Below are positions 51,894-60,670 of a stretch of DNA of 64,000 nt, one piece after another. This stretch comes from DAOPZC01 sp035353175. Its GTDB lineage: Bacteria; Verrucomicrobiota; Kiritimatiellia; RFP12; UBA1067. The DNA lies in contig DAOPZC010000007.1 of assembly GCA_035353175.1 (NCBI GenBank), positions 1 through 64,000 on the forward strand, read 5' to 3'. The first letter of the stretch is position 1. Each line of letters opens with the position of its first letter. The notes beneath the pieces are model-generated. The model searched no databases and was not told the origin of the DNA. It was given only the letters and a program-made list of their open reading frames with translations. The position numbers and the translations under genes are program-made.

Positions 51894-53030
51894 ATGAATC
51901 CGACACTAAAAGGCATGACCCCGTTCATCGTGATGGAAGTCCTCGAGAAGGCGCAGGAGATGGCGAAGCGCGGCATCGACGTGGTGCACCTCGAGGTGGG
52001 CGAACCCGATTTCAACATGCCGCCGTGTGCGGCCGCCGCCGCGCAGGCGGCGTACGACCAGAACCGGACACACTATACGCACTCGCTCGGCGACCCGGAG
52101 CTGCGCGAGGCGATCGCCGCCCTGTACCGCCGCGAATACGGCGTGACGGTCGATCCCAATTGCATCCTCGTCACCTCCGGAAGCTCGCCCGCCATCCTGA
52201 TGGCGCTGCAGGTGCTCTGCGATGCGGGCGACGAGGTGATCCTCTCCAACCCCGGCTATCCCTGCTACCGCAACTTCGCGCTGGCGTGCCGCGCCGTCCC
52301 CAAAGAGGTGCGGGTCTTTGCCGAGAACGGTTTTCAGTACGACGTGGAGGCGGTGCGCCGCGCGGTGACGCCGCATACGCGCGCGATCTTCGTGAACAGC
52401 CCGATGAATCCGGCCGGCGTGCTCGTCGAGGACGCCGTCTACGAGGGGCTCGCTTCGCTGGGCGTGCCGATCCTCTCCGACGAGATCTACCACGGGCTGG
52501 TCTACGAAGGACGAGCCCGCTCGGCGCTGGAGTTCACGGACAATGCCTTTGTGCTCAACGGCTTCTCCAAGCGCTTCGCGATGACGGGTCTGCGACTGGG
52601 TTATCTGATTGCGCCGCAGCGCTGCATGCGTGCGCTGCAGATCCTGCAGCAGAATCTTTTCATCTGCGCGTCGAGCACGGCGCAGCGCGCGGGCCTCGCG
52701 GCGCTGAACGGGGCGGCCGAGGACGTGGAGCGCATGAAGGCCGTCTACGACGAGCGGCGGCGCTACATGCTGGGCCGCCTGCGCGAGATGGGTTTCGTGA
52801 TCCACACCGAGCCGAAAGGCGCCTTCTACATTTTTGCGGATGCGCGGAAGTTCACGAGGGACGCCTATGCCTTCGCGTTCGACGTGCTGGAGCACGCGCA
52901 CGTGGGCATCACGCCGGGCGTGGATTTCGGGACGGCGGGCGAGGGCTTTGTCCGCTTCTCCTACGCCAACAGCCTGGACCGCATCCGCGAAGGTCTCGCG
53001 CGGCTGGAGCGCTACCTCGCGGCGCGCTGA
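51894..53030 (+). CDS. Class I/II pyridoxal-phosphate aminotransferase (AspC-like)
   Basis: This 378-residue cytoplasmic enzyme has the fold-type I motifs: 'LEVGEPDFNMP', 'YTHSLGDPELREAIA', 'VTSGSSPAILMAL', 'NSPMNPAGV' (usually NPxNPTG) and the PLP lysine Lys226 in 'NGFSKRFAMTGLRLGY'. The substrate-carboxylate Arg is in 'GFVRFSYANS'. It probably transaminates an aspartate- or aromatic-type amino acid; the substrate cannot be fixed from sequence. It stands alone between the DUF4855-like and Gfo/Idh genes and has its own promoter at 51849-51885. Confidence 0.92.
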   Translation: MNPTLKGMTPFIVMEVLEKAQEMAKRGIDVVHLEVGEPDFNMPPCAAAAAQAAYDQNRTHYTHSLGDPELREAIAALYRREYGVTVDPNCILVTSGSSPAILMALQVLCDAGDEVILSNPGYPCYRNFALACRAVPKEVRVFAENGFQYDVEAVRRAVTPHTRAIFVNSPMNPAGVLVEDAVYEGLASLGVPILSDEIYHGLVYEGRARSALEFTDNAFVLNGFSKRFAMTGLRLGYLIAPQRCMRALQILQQNLFICASSTAQRAGLAALNGAAEDVERMKAVYDERRRYMLGRLREMGFVIHTEPKGAFYIFADARKFTRDAYAFAFDVLEHAHVGITPGVDFGTAGEGFVRFSYANSLDRIREGLARLERYLAAR

Positions 53031-53142
53031 TTCCGGATGCTGCTTTTTCTTTCTGACACCTGCCGCAGTTGTATGATATTGTAATGCCAATAATGGGTTG
53101 GATTTTATTCGGGTGCAGGTTGTGAACGTAAAGGAAAAGGCC

Positions 53143-54549
53143 ATGATCAAATCGGTTGTATCCCGTCGCAGGTTCCTTGCCGGTGTGGGCTCGCTTGCGG
53201 CGCTGCCCGCCCTCATCAACTCCGGCTGCGTCGGCGCGAAATATGCGAAGCGCCCTCTGCCGTCGGAGCGGCTCACGCTCGGGTTCATCGGCTACGGTAC
53301 GATGGGCCACGATAACATGGGGAATTTCTTGAACAACGACCGCGTGCAGGTCGTGGGCATCTGCGACCCCAACCGCGAGGCGCCGCTTTACGGCTACAAG
53401 GCCGAACGCCTCGGCGGGCGTGAGCCCGGCCAGCGCCGCGTGAACGAGTTTTACGCGCAACAGGCGGGCAAGACGTCGTATCGCGGCTGCCAGATCTTCG
53501 CCGACTTCCGCGAGCTGCTGGCCATGCCCGACCTCGACGCGGTGGTGATCGCCACGCCGGACCACTGGCACGCCGTACAGGCGATCTTGGCCGCGCGCAA
53601 GGGCAAGCACATCTACTGCCAGAAGCCGATGTCGCTCTCGATCGGCCAAGGCCAGGCGATGGTGCGCGAAGTCGCGAAAGCCGGCGTGACCTTCCAGGTG
53701 GGTTCCCAGCAGCGTTCGGACACCTATTTCCGCATGGCCTGCGAATTCGTGCGCAACGGCCGCCTCGGCAAGCTGCAGCGCATCGAGATCGGCATGCCCG
53801 GCGGCTACACGCCATGGGGCAAGACTCCGGAAGACCTTTCGGAGACGCCGCTTGCGCGGCCGCCCGAGTCCTTCGGCGAGGCGGGCTTTGACCTCTGGCT
53901 CGGCCCGGCGCGCAAGCGCCCCTTCACGCCCGCGATCCACCGTCCGCTCTCTTGGCGCTGGAACCTCGACTACTCCGGCGGTCAGATCACCGACTGGGGC
54001 GCGCACCACTTCGACATCATGCAGTGGGCGCTCGGCCGGGACGGCTCGGGGCCCGTCGCGGTCGAGAACCTGCAGAGCGACATGCCGGCACCGGACAAGA
54101 TCTGGAACACGGCCGCGCACTATAGCTTCGAGATCGTCTATGCCGACGGCACGCGCGCCTTCGTCTCCGACCGTTTCGACAACGGCGTGCGTTTCATCGG
54201 CGAGGACGGTAAAGAGATCTTCGTGACGCGCGGCAAGCTGGTGATGAAGCCCGACGGGCTGATCCGCGAGAAGATCCGGCCGGATGAGCGCCATCTGTAT
54301 GTCAGCGGCCAGCACGAGAAGAATTTTGTCGAATGTGTCTTTAGCGGCCAGGAGACCATCACGCCCTGCGAGGTCGGGCACCGTTCGATCACGATCGCGC
54401 ACTTGGCGAACGCCGGCCTGCGGCTCGGCCTTAAAAAGGTGCAGTGGGACCCCAAAGCCGAGCGTTATGTCGGTGCCGGCGCGGATGAGGCCGCCAAGCT
54501 GATGTGGGCTCCGATGCGCGGCGAGTGGTCGCTGGATCCCCGCGCGTGA
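53143..54549 (+). CDS. Tat-exported Gfo/Idh/MocA-family oxidoreductase
   Basis: This 468-residue protein starts at ATG 53143 with AAGGAAAAGG just upstream; 15 extra codons exist upstream in frame but would spoil the signal. A twin-arginine signal ('SRRRFLAGVGSLAALPAL') is followed by an NAD-binding Rossmann domain ('LGFIGYGTMGHDNMGNF', 'VVGICDPNRE'). The characteristic Lys is in 'HIYCQKPMSL', with 'DWGAHHFDIMQWALG' in the C-terminal half. Secreted members of this family are abundant in PVC bacteria and are thought to act on sugars or glycosides using tightly bound NAD. The downstream hairpin at 54631-54653 may end the transcript. Confidence 0.93.
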   Translation: MIKSVVSRRRFLAGVGSLAALPALINSGCVGAKYAKRPLPSERLTLGFIGYGTMGHDNMGNFLNNDRVQVVGICDPNREAPLYGYKAERLGGREPGQRRVNEFYAQQAGKTSYRGCQIFADFRELLAMPDLDAVVIATPDHWHAVQAILAARKGKHIYCQKPMSLSIGQGQAMVREVAKAGVTFQVGSQQRSDTYFRMACEFVRNGRLGKLQRIEIGMPGGYTPWGKTPEDLSETPLARPPESFGEAGFDLWLGPARKRPFTPAIHRPLSWRWNLDYSGGQITDWGAHHFDIMQWALGRDGSGPVAVENLQSDMPAPDKIWNTAAHYSFEIVYADGTRAFVSDRFDNGVRFIGEDGKEIFVTRGKLVMKPDGLIREKIRPDERHLYVSGQHEKNFVECVFSGQETITPCEVGHRSITIAHLANAGLRLGLKKVQWDPKAERYVGAGADEAAKLMWAPMRGEWSLDPRA

Positions 54550-54630
54550 CGCGGACTCCGGATCGGGCTCCGTTGTCCGGCGCGATGAGAAAAAACGCTG
54601 GAAAGCGGCGGATCTGTCCGAGATCTCAAG

Positions 54631-54664
54631 GCATTCCGCATCATGCGGGATGCGTGCAGGTTTT
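54631..54664 (+). terminator. Possible terminator hairpin after the Gfo/Idh gene
   Basis: Arms GCATTCCGC and GCGGGATGC (one G-T pair) around ATCAT, with a short T run (TTTT) seven bases later. Weak as an intrinsic terminator. Confidence 0.3.
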
Positions 54665-54688
54665 CTATAGGGAAAATCCCTACTTGCG

Positions 54689-54718
54689 TTGGCTAACAAA
54701 AAGTGGGACAGTTATAGA
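54689..54718 (+). promoter_or_regulatory. Possible promoter of the duplicated secreted protein gene
   Basis: TTGGCT, 18 bases, TATAGA. The leader before ATG 54880 would be about 155 bases; no structured regulator is evident in it. Confidence 0.35.
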
Positions 54719-54879
54719 TGAAGGTGTCCTTGTTCTGCCGAAACATGCCGATTTGGAACTGATTCCGCCAAGGGGATAGGGGAATCGGTGGGGGCATGCG
54801 CTCTTGATGGAACAGAGATGGGCTGGCACATTGTTGCGCCTGGCCGCAGGCAGAAGGGCGCCTGAAATAGAGGGGCGAA

Positions 54880-57801
54880 ATGAAACAGATACTGTTCGGT
54901 CAAGGAATCGTCTTGACGGCATGCTTCGGATTCCTGTGCGGAGATGTTTCTGCCAAGCCGTGGTGGAGTAATCCGGTCCTCAAATACAGCGAGAACACGG
55001 GCATCGCGTATTCTGCCGCCGATCCGCATTACATGAACAAGGACGAGAACGACCAGTACCTCTACATGGGGATGGGCTCGGGCGGCGGCACGGCCTTCCT
55101 GTACAGCATTCCGGCGCTGATCGCGGGCACCTCGTCGAACGACGTGGCGCCGATCGCGTCGATGGTCTGCCCGAGCACGGCGGTGTGGGGCAGCTGGAAG
55201 GGCGGGGCCGTCTCCGACGACCTGAAGATCGCCATCACGGGCAACGGCAACGCCGGATACTCGGTGCGCACGACTTTCCCGCTGTCGGCTCCTTGGGTGA
55301 CGAACGTCACCGCCTTCTGTAGCACCAATTCGCCCAGCAACCTGGCGATGGACGGCTGCGATTTCAGCCACACCAGCGAGTTTCTCTTCTCGAGCGTTTA
55401 CACCAGCTCCGGCCCGAACACCAACCTCATCACGTGGAGCGTCGGCTATGTTCCCGGGCAGGGGATCAAGCTGACGCAAGCCGGCGTTTTCAGGACCAGC
55501 TGCAGCCGCATCCGCTGCGTGAACGACTATTACATCGGCGGCAAGGATCTGGTCTACTACGGCGAGGGCAACGACCTGCTGGGCGTTGTGCCCCGGAAGG
55601 TGTGGGTCTATGACGCCGTCCTCAGCAACGAGACGGAGCTGGTGACCTTGGACCGGACGGGCGAGGCGGGTAAAGTCGGTGCGGATCTGGACATCATGAA
55701 CGTCAAAGTGGGCGGCGTCCGGTCTGGCAAGATGCACCTCTACGTCCAGTGCAACGACGGCGCCATTTTCATCTATAATCTCAACGCCGACGGAAAATCG
55801 GCGGGCGCATTGGTCAAGAGCTTCCATCACGCCGACATGGTCGCGCTTTTCGGCGTGGATTTCCCCCGCATGCGGAACATCGAGTTCACGGATGACGAAG
55901 AGTACTGCTTTATCGTCCATAAGCCTTATAATTCTTCGTCTCCGCCTGCTCCGCTGCACGTTCTCTGGACGCCGCCGGAAATGACCGCCACGACGTGGTG
56001 GCAGGCTCCGGCCTTCAAGTTCAAAGAAAATCTCAATGCCGCCGTGCCGCTTTGCATGAACAAGGACGAAAGCGACCAGTTCCTGTTCCTTCCGTCCGGC
56101 CGCTCGTCTTCCTCGGACGGTTACCTTTACAGCATCCCGGCGTTGACCGCGGCCGCGACGTCGAACGATGTGACGCCGATCGTCTCGGGCAAGCCCGCCG
56201 CGACCTTCCAGCCCGGCACGGTCATCTATTCGGAAGACTTTGATGGAATCGAGACGGCCGGCAACACCGAGACGATGGCGGCGCTCGGCTGGGATCTTGT
56301 GGAACTTCCCGGCGCACCTCTGGACACGGCCGTCGGCGCGCATACGGCGCAGTACTCCATCCACAACGGGAAGTTTGTCACCGACAATCTGGACGAAACC
56401 ATCCACGCCGCGTCGCATGACTCGTATGCCGTCATCAGAGACAGCGCCTTCATGAAGCCGTTCTGCACCAACGACTATTCGTATCAGTACGATGTGACTT
56501 ACAAGCAGGCGAGCACCAACAACTTCAGATACGTGTCCCTGCTCTGCAACTACACGGGCTCCAACGTCTATAATACCGTTGACGTCCGCATCCGCGGGGA
56601 GGGCTACAACCAGTTCCGCTACAAGATCCCCAATGAGTGGAATCTCTACAACACCGGAAGCTGGCCGCTCAATGCAACCGGCACGAACTCGATGATGTAT
56701 CTGCTTTACGGCGTGCCGTATATTACGCCTGCCAATAACACCGTAGCCTATTACAGTTATTCGAATGTCACGCTGACCGTCCGCGTGGAAATGTCGATGT
56801 CAAATGGGCCGAGCGTCTTCGTGAACGGCATGCTGGTCTCAAAGCAGGATCAGTACCAGAAATACTGGGACCTCCTTAAGGCGAATAACGACGCCTATGC
56901 GATCTGCTTCAAGACCTCCAACAAGGTGAAGGCCGAGATCGACAACCTCATGGTTTGGACCGGTTGCGGCGTGGATCCCGCATGGAAGGGCGGTGCGATC
57001 TCGGACAGCAAGATGCGCGTCCTGACGGCCGGCGCGGGCACGGTGAGCACCAGCTTGCCGATGTCGGGCTCGTGGACCAACACGACGGTGGTCGGCATCA
57101 GCAAAGATTCGGCCGACAATCCGGCCATGTTGCCGATGGATGCCCTGGACTTCGGCCATGCCGGCCCCAACGAGTGCCTGTATTCTTACTCGGATTATTT
57201 CAACCGGACAAACAATGGCACAGCGATGGGGTATCAGCAGAAGATTTACAAGTGGAACGTTACGAATAATCTCGCGAGCGGCAGCGTCGGCCTCACCTCG
57301 AACGCCGTGTACACCACAAGCTTGAAACAGCTCCGCAGCTTGGACGCGTACTACATCGGCGGCAAAGATCTCGTCTATTACGGCGAGGGACAGATCGGAC
57401 TGGCGGGCGCGACCAGGGTTTGCGTCCTCGATCCCGCGACGGGAACGGAGGCCGTCCTGATCAACGCGACCACCAACGCGATGCCCAGCAACGTCATGAA
57501 CGTCAAGGTGTCCGGCGTCGGTCTGGGGGGGCGGATGTACCTCTACGTCCAGTGCGCCGACGGGTCGCTCGACATCTACGGGCTCAATGCGGACGGTTTG
57601 TCGGTCGGCGAGCTCGTGAAGCGTTTCACAGCCGCTGAGATCAAGACGCTCCTCGGCGGCGTGGCGTTCAAAACCATGCGCAGTTTCGAGGTGACCAACG
57701 ACGGCAAGAACGCGTTCTTCACGTACGACGGCGCCGATGGCCTGTACGTGGTCGGGACCCGGGCGCAGGGCTTGGGCACGCTCCTGATGGTCGATCGGTA
57801 A
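54880..57801 (+). CDS. Unrecognised secreted protein with internal duplication and inserted beta domain
   Basis: This 973-residue protein has a signal peptide (1-25) and a GAGGGG ribosome site. I do not recognise the family. Residues 28-370 are repeated in the second half: 'MNKDENDQYLYM' at 52 matches 'MNKDESDQFLFL' at 393; 'YLYSIPAL' and 'SWKGGAVSD' match 'AWKGGAISD'; 'YYIGGKDLVYYGEG' at about 217 recurs at about 824; and 'MNVKVGGVRSGKMHLYVQCNDGA' recurs near the end. The second copy is split at about 440-697 by a foreign module of about 250 residues ('VIYSEDFDGIETAGN...'), which looks like a LamG/jelly-roll domain. The repeats resemble a beta-propeller. An extracellular binding role is likely, but function is unknown. 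Confidence 0.88.
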   Translation: MKQILFGQGIVLTACFGFLCGDVSAKPWWSNPVLKYSENTGIAYSAADPHYMNKDENDQYLYMGMGSGGGTAFLYSIPALIAGTSSNDVAPIASMVCPSTAVWGSWKGGAVSDDLKIAITGNGNAGYSVRTTFPLSAPWVTNVTAFCSTNSPSNLAMDGCDFSHTSEFLFSSVYTSSGPNTNLITWSVGYVPGQGIKLTQAGVFRTSCSRIRCVNDYYIGGKDLVYYGEGNDLLGVVPRKVWVYDAVLSNETELVTLDRTGEAGKVGADLDIMNVKVGGVRSGKMHLYVQCNDGAIFIYNLNADGKSAGALVKSFHHADMVALFGVDFPRMRNIEFTDDEEYCFIVHKPYNSSSPPAPLHVLWTPPEMTATTWWQAPAFKFKENLNAAVPLCMNKDESDQFLFLPSGRSSSSDGYLYSIPALTAAATSNDVTPIVSGKPAATFQPGTVIYSEDFDGIETAGNTETMAALGWDLVELPGAPLDTAVGAHTAQYSIHNGKFVTDNLDETIHAASHDSYAVIRDSAFMKPFCTNDYSYQYDVTYKQASTNNFRYVSLLCNYTGSNVYNTVDVRIRGEGYNQFRYKIPNEWNLYNTGSWPLNATGTNSMMYLLYGVPYITPANNTVAYYSYSNVTLTVRVEMSMSNGPSVFVNGMLVSKQDQYQKYWDLLKANNDAYAICFKTSNKVKAEIDNLMVWTGCGVDPAWKGGAISDSKMRVLTAGAGTVSTSLPMSGSWTNTTVVGISKDSADNPAMLPMDALDFGHAGPNECLYSYSDYFNRTNNGTAMGYQQKIYKWNVTNNLASGSVGLTSNAVYTTSLKQLRSLDAYYIGGKDLVYYGEGQIGLAGATRVCVLDPATGTEAVLINATTNAMPSNVMNVKVSGVGLGGRMYLYVQCADGSLDIYGLNADGLSVGELVKRFTAAEIKTLLGGVAFKTMRSFEVTNDGKNAFFTYDGADGLYVVGTRAQGLGTLLMVDR

Positions 57802-57817
57802 AAAAAGGTGCGGCAGG

Positions 57818-57854
57818 ACGAGGGGTGCCTGTGCGGGCGCCCCTCGTTTCGTTT
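57818..57854 (+). terminator. Intrinsic terminator after the duplicated secreted protein gene
   Basis: Twelve-base arms ACGAGGGGTGCC and GGCGCCCCTCGT (one G-T pair) around TGTGCG, then TTCGTTT. It lies 17 bases past the stop codon. Confidence 0.75.
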
Positions 57855-57946
57855 CTGCGGCGCGCCGCAGGCATCATGCGGACGCCGCGCGCGTGAATCC
57901 GGACTTCTTCAGCGTCGGCCCAACGGCGTTTTTTTTGCGCTTGTAA

Positions 57947-57966
57947 TTAATTAACCGATTAATTAA
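57947..57966 (+). promoter_or_regulatory. AT-rich palindromic operator at the tetR start
   Basis: Two TTAATTAA boxes flank CCGA, giving a 20-base nearly symmetrical site that ends one base before ATG 57968. It overlaps the likely -10 (-35 TTGCGC at 57935-57940) and the ribosome site. TetR autoregulation is the obvious reading. Confidence 0.65.
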
Positions 57967-57967
57967 C

Positions 57968-58669
57968 ATGGGCCGCATGAACGAAAGAAAAACCGGTGTC
58001 AGGCGGCGCGGACGTCCCGTCGCAACGGCGGACGGCGACCTGCGCGAGCGGCTCCTCGATGTCGCCACGACGCTTTTCGCGGAGCAGGGCGTCGCCGCCA
58101 CGCCCATGGCGCAGATCGCGGCGCAGGTGGGCGTGACGTCGGCCATGATCCATTACTATTTCAAGACGCGCGAGCGGTTGCTCGATGTGATTGTGGAGGA
58201 GCGCTTCGGCCGGTTCATCGCGGCCGTCAGCGAGGGAATCGACGGCGCGGGCAGCGATCCCGTGGCCATGGTGCGGGATCTGGTCACCCGGATCATCGGG
58301 TTGGTTGCGGAGATGCCCTGGCTGCCAGCGCTGTGGATCAAGGAGATCGCCAGCGACGGCGGCCAGCTGCGGGAGCGGCTGATCCGGCGGCTGCCGCAGG
58401 ACGTTCACAAGCGTTTCGGCGCGTGCGTAGCCGCGGGGCAGGCGCGCGGCGAGGTGAACCCCGGCCTTCATCCCTCGCTGCTGTTCGTGTCGATCATGGG
58501 GCTGACCATGTTCCCGCTGGCCGTCTCGAAAATTTGGAAACAGTTTCCGACGCTCAAGGCGCTGGACCGCCAGGGCGTGGCCGACCACGCCGTTTCGCTG
58601 CTGATGTGCGGGATGGTCGGCCACGGCACGAAAAAGGGGCGGCTGCGCCGCGATGACGCGGCAAAGTAG
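57968..58669 (+). CDS. TetR-family transcriptional regulator (CecR/YbiH-like position)
   Basis: This 233-residue protein has an N-terminal TetR helix-turn-helix (about 25-70: 'RLLDVATTLFAEQGVAATPMAQIAAQVGVTSAMIHYYFKTRERLLD'-type) and an all-helical ligand domain. An internal ATG three codons on is also possible. It heads the efflux operon and is separated from the HlyD-like gene by 97 bases. The arrangement tetR-hlyD-ATPase-permease is that of E. coli cecR (ybiH)-ybhGFSR, whose regulator controls drug sensitivity. The inverted repeat at its own start suggests it represses itself and probably the operon. The ligand is unknown. Confidence 0.9.
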   Translation: MGRMNERKTGVRRRGRPVATADGDLRERLLDVATTLFAEQGVAATPMAQIAAQVGVTSAMIHYYFKTRERLLDVIVEERFGRFIAAVSEGIDGAGSDPVAMVRDLVTRIIGLVAEMPWLPALWIKEIASDGGQLRERLIRRLPQDVHKRFGACVAAGQARGEVNPGLHPSLLFVSIMGLTMFPLAVSKIWKQFPTLKALDRQGVADHAVSLLMCGMVGHGTKKGRLRRDDAAK

Positions 58670-58766
58670 CCCGCGACGTCTCGGCACGGATGGCGGCTAA
58701 GGCCGTCCCTTGCCTCCTGGTGATTGTATGAGCAGCGGTCGTTACCGCCAATCAGAGGAGTTCGTC

Positions 58767-59741
58767 ATGCAAACGATGTGTTCACAACTGAGCGTGTGCC
58801 ATGGCGCGGCGGTTGCCGCAGGCCTGCTGGCGCTGGCGGGGTGCGCGGAAAAACGCGAAACTTCCTACCAAGGCTACGTCGAGGGCGAGTTCGTCTCTGT
58901 GGCGTCGGCCGAAGCCGGGCGGCTGGACCGCTTGCTGGTCGCGCGCGGTGACGCGGTGACGTCCGGCCAGCAGCTGTTCCTGCTCGAAGCGGAAAACGAG
59001 GCGGCGGCCCGCCGGCAGGCGGGGCATCAGCTCGGCGTGGCCGAGGCGCAGCTCGAGGACCTGCGGGTCGGGAAGCGCCCCCTGGAGCTCGCGGTGATCC
59101 GTGAGCAGCTGGCGCAGGCGTCCGCCGAGGAAAAGCGCGCCGCCGCCAACCGCGTCCGCGACGAGGCGCAGTTCCAGGCCGGTGGCATCTCCGTCGCGCA
59201 GCTGGACGCGTCCCGCGCGACTGCGGAGTCGCTGACCGCGCGGGTGCGCGAGCTGGAGCGCCAGCTCGATGTCGCGGCGCTGCCTGCGCGGGAAGACCAG
59301 GTCCGCGCGCAGGGGGCGGCCGTCGCGGCGGCCCGCGCCGCGCTCGAGCAGGCCGAGTGGCGGCTGGGCCAGAAGACGGTTTCTGCCGCCGTTGCGGGGC
59401 TGGTCTACGACACCCTGTACCGCGTGGGCGAATGGGTGCCGGCGGGCCGCCCCGTGGTGCGCCTGTTGCCGCCCGAGAATGTGAAGATCCGCTTCTTCGT
59501 CCCCGAACCGGTCGTCGGCGCGCTGTCCGTTGGCCGGGAGATCGCGCTCCGCTGCGACGGGTGCCCGTCGGCGGTCCGGGCGGCGGTCTCCTATATTTCC
59601 GCGGAGTCCGAATACACGCCGCCGATCATCTACAGCAACGAGACGCGCTCCAAGCTGGTCTACATGATCGAGGCGCGCCCGTCGGCCGGCGATGCGGCCA
59701 AGCTGCATCCGGGACAGCCGGTTGAGGTGTTCCTGCCATGA
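58767..59741 (+). CDS. HlyD-family periplasmic adaptor lipoprotein (YbhG-like)
   Basis: This 324-residue protein starts at ATG 58767 with AGAGGAG six bases upstream. A lipoprotein signal (LALAGC, Cys26) is followed by the barrel-sandwich half 'GRLDRLLVARGDAVTSGQQLFLLE', a long alpha-helical hairpin (about 85-205) and the returning barrel-sandwich strand 'VSAAVAGLVYDTLYRVGEWVPAGRPVVRLLPPENVKIRFFVPE'. It links the inner-membrane ABC exporter to the outer-membrane factor. Its stop overlaps the next start (ATGA). Confidence 0.93.
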   Translation: MQTMCSQLSVCHGAAVAAGLLALAGCAEKRETSYQGYVEGEFVSVASAEAGRLDRLLVARGDAVTSGQQLFLLEAENEAAARRQAGHQLGVAEAQLEDLRVGKRPLELAVIREQLAQASAEEKRAAANRVRDEAQFQAGGISVAQLDASRATAESLTARVRELERQLDVAALPAREDQVRAQGAAVAAARAALEQAEWRLGQKTVSAAVAGLVYDTLYRVGEWVPAGRPVVRLLPPENVKIRFFVPEPVVGALSVGREIALRCDGCPSAVRAAVSYISAESEYTPPIIYSNETRSKLVYMIEARPSAGDAAKLHPGQPVEVFLP

Positions 59742-60670
59742 GCGACGGCTATGCCATCGACGTGCGTTCGCTGAACAAGCACTTCGGCGACAAGCACGTG
59801 GTGAAGAACGTTTCGCTGCAGGTGCGGCGCGGCGAGATCTTCGGCTTTTTGGGACCGAACGGCAGCGGTAAAACCACGACCATCCGGATGATGTGCGGCC
59901 TGCTGACGCCCGACTCGGGCAGCGGCACGTGTCTGGGCTATGACATCCTGCGGGGCAGCGCGCAGATCAAGCGCCATGTCGGCTACATGACCCAGCGCTT
60001 CTCGTTCTGGGAGGATCTGACGATCCGCGAGAATCTGGGTTTCGTGGCGCGGATGTATGGCCTGCGCGACCGCCGGAATAAAGTGGACGGGGCGCTGGCG
60101 GAGCTCGGGCTGACTGCGCGCGCCAACCAGCTGGCGGGCACGCTGTCGGGCGGCTGGAAACAGCGGCTGGCCCTGGCGGCCTGCCTGCTGCACAGCCCCG
60201 AGCTGCTGCTGCTCGACGAGCCGACCGCGGGCGTGGACCCTGCGGCGCGGCGCGACTTCTGGGAAGAGCTGCACCGGCTTTCGGCCGGCGGCATCTCGGT
60301 GCTGGTGAGCACGCACTATATGGACGAGGCGGAGCGGTGCCACAAGCTCGCCTACATTTTCAACGGCAACCTGCTGGCGCAGGGGACGGCCCCCGAGGTG
60401 GTCGCCAGCCAAGGGCTCAGCACCTGGCTGGTGTACGGCGAGAATCTGGCCGGGCTGTCCGAAACGCTGAAGCGCAGCCCCGGCGTGGAGCAGACCGTGC
60501 TGTTCGGCACCCGGCTCCATGTGAGCGGCCGGGACGGCGCGGCGCTGGAACGGACACTCGCGCAGGCCGCCTCCGGAGCGTTCCGCGTCGAAAAGGCCGA
60601 GACCGGCCTGGAGGACGTCTTCATCTACCTGATGAAACAGTCCGCCGGCTCAGCGGGAGGTGCCGGATGA
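59738..60670 (+). CDS. ABC transporter ATP-binding protein (YbhF-like, single domain)
   Basis: This 310-residue protein has Walker A GPNGSGKTT (39-47), the signature 'LSGGWKQRLALAACLL', Walker B 'LLLLDEPTAGVDP' and the His switch 'STHYMDEAERC'. It has one ATPase domain, whereas E. coli YbhF has two, so it must act as a dimer. It overlaps its neighbours by four bases on each side, showing tight co-translation. It energises the ABC-2 permease encoded next. Confidence 0.95.
   Translation: MSDGYAIDVRSLNKHFGDKHVVKNVSLQVRRGEIFGFLGPNGSGKTTTIRMMCGLLTPDSGSGTCLGYDILRGSAQIKRHVGYMTQRFSFWEDLTIRENLGFVARMYGLRDRRNKVDGALAELGLTARANQLAGTLSGGWKQRLALAACLLHSPELLLLDEPTAGVDPAARRDFWEELHRLSAGGISVLVSTHYMDEAERCHKLAYIFNGNLLAQGTAPEVVASQGLSTWLVYGENLAGLSETLKRSPGVEQTVLFGTRLHVSGRDGAALERTLAQAASGAFRVEKAETGLEDVFIYLMKQSAGSAGGAG

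Larger units (their letters stand above)
54550..54879 (+). other. Intergenic region before the duplicated secreted protein gene
   Basis: This 330-base gap without a credible gene holds a hairpin (54631-54653) and a possible promoter (54689-54718). The segment 54655-54720 is distinctly AT-richer than its surroundings. I see no RNA gene. Confidence 0.5.

Noticed and set aside
53047..53085. Promoter before the Gfo/Idh gene (TATGAT or TATTGT)
   Set aside because: The AT-rich stretch is suggestive, but no -35 has acceptable spacing with the better -10.
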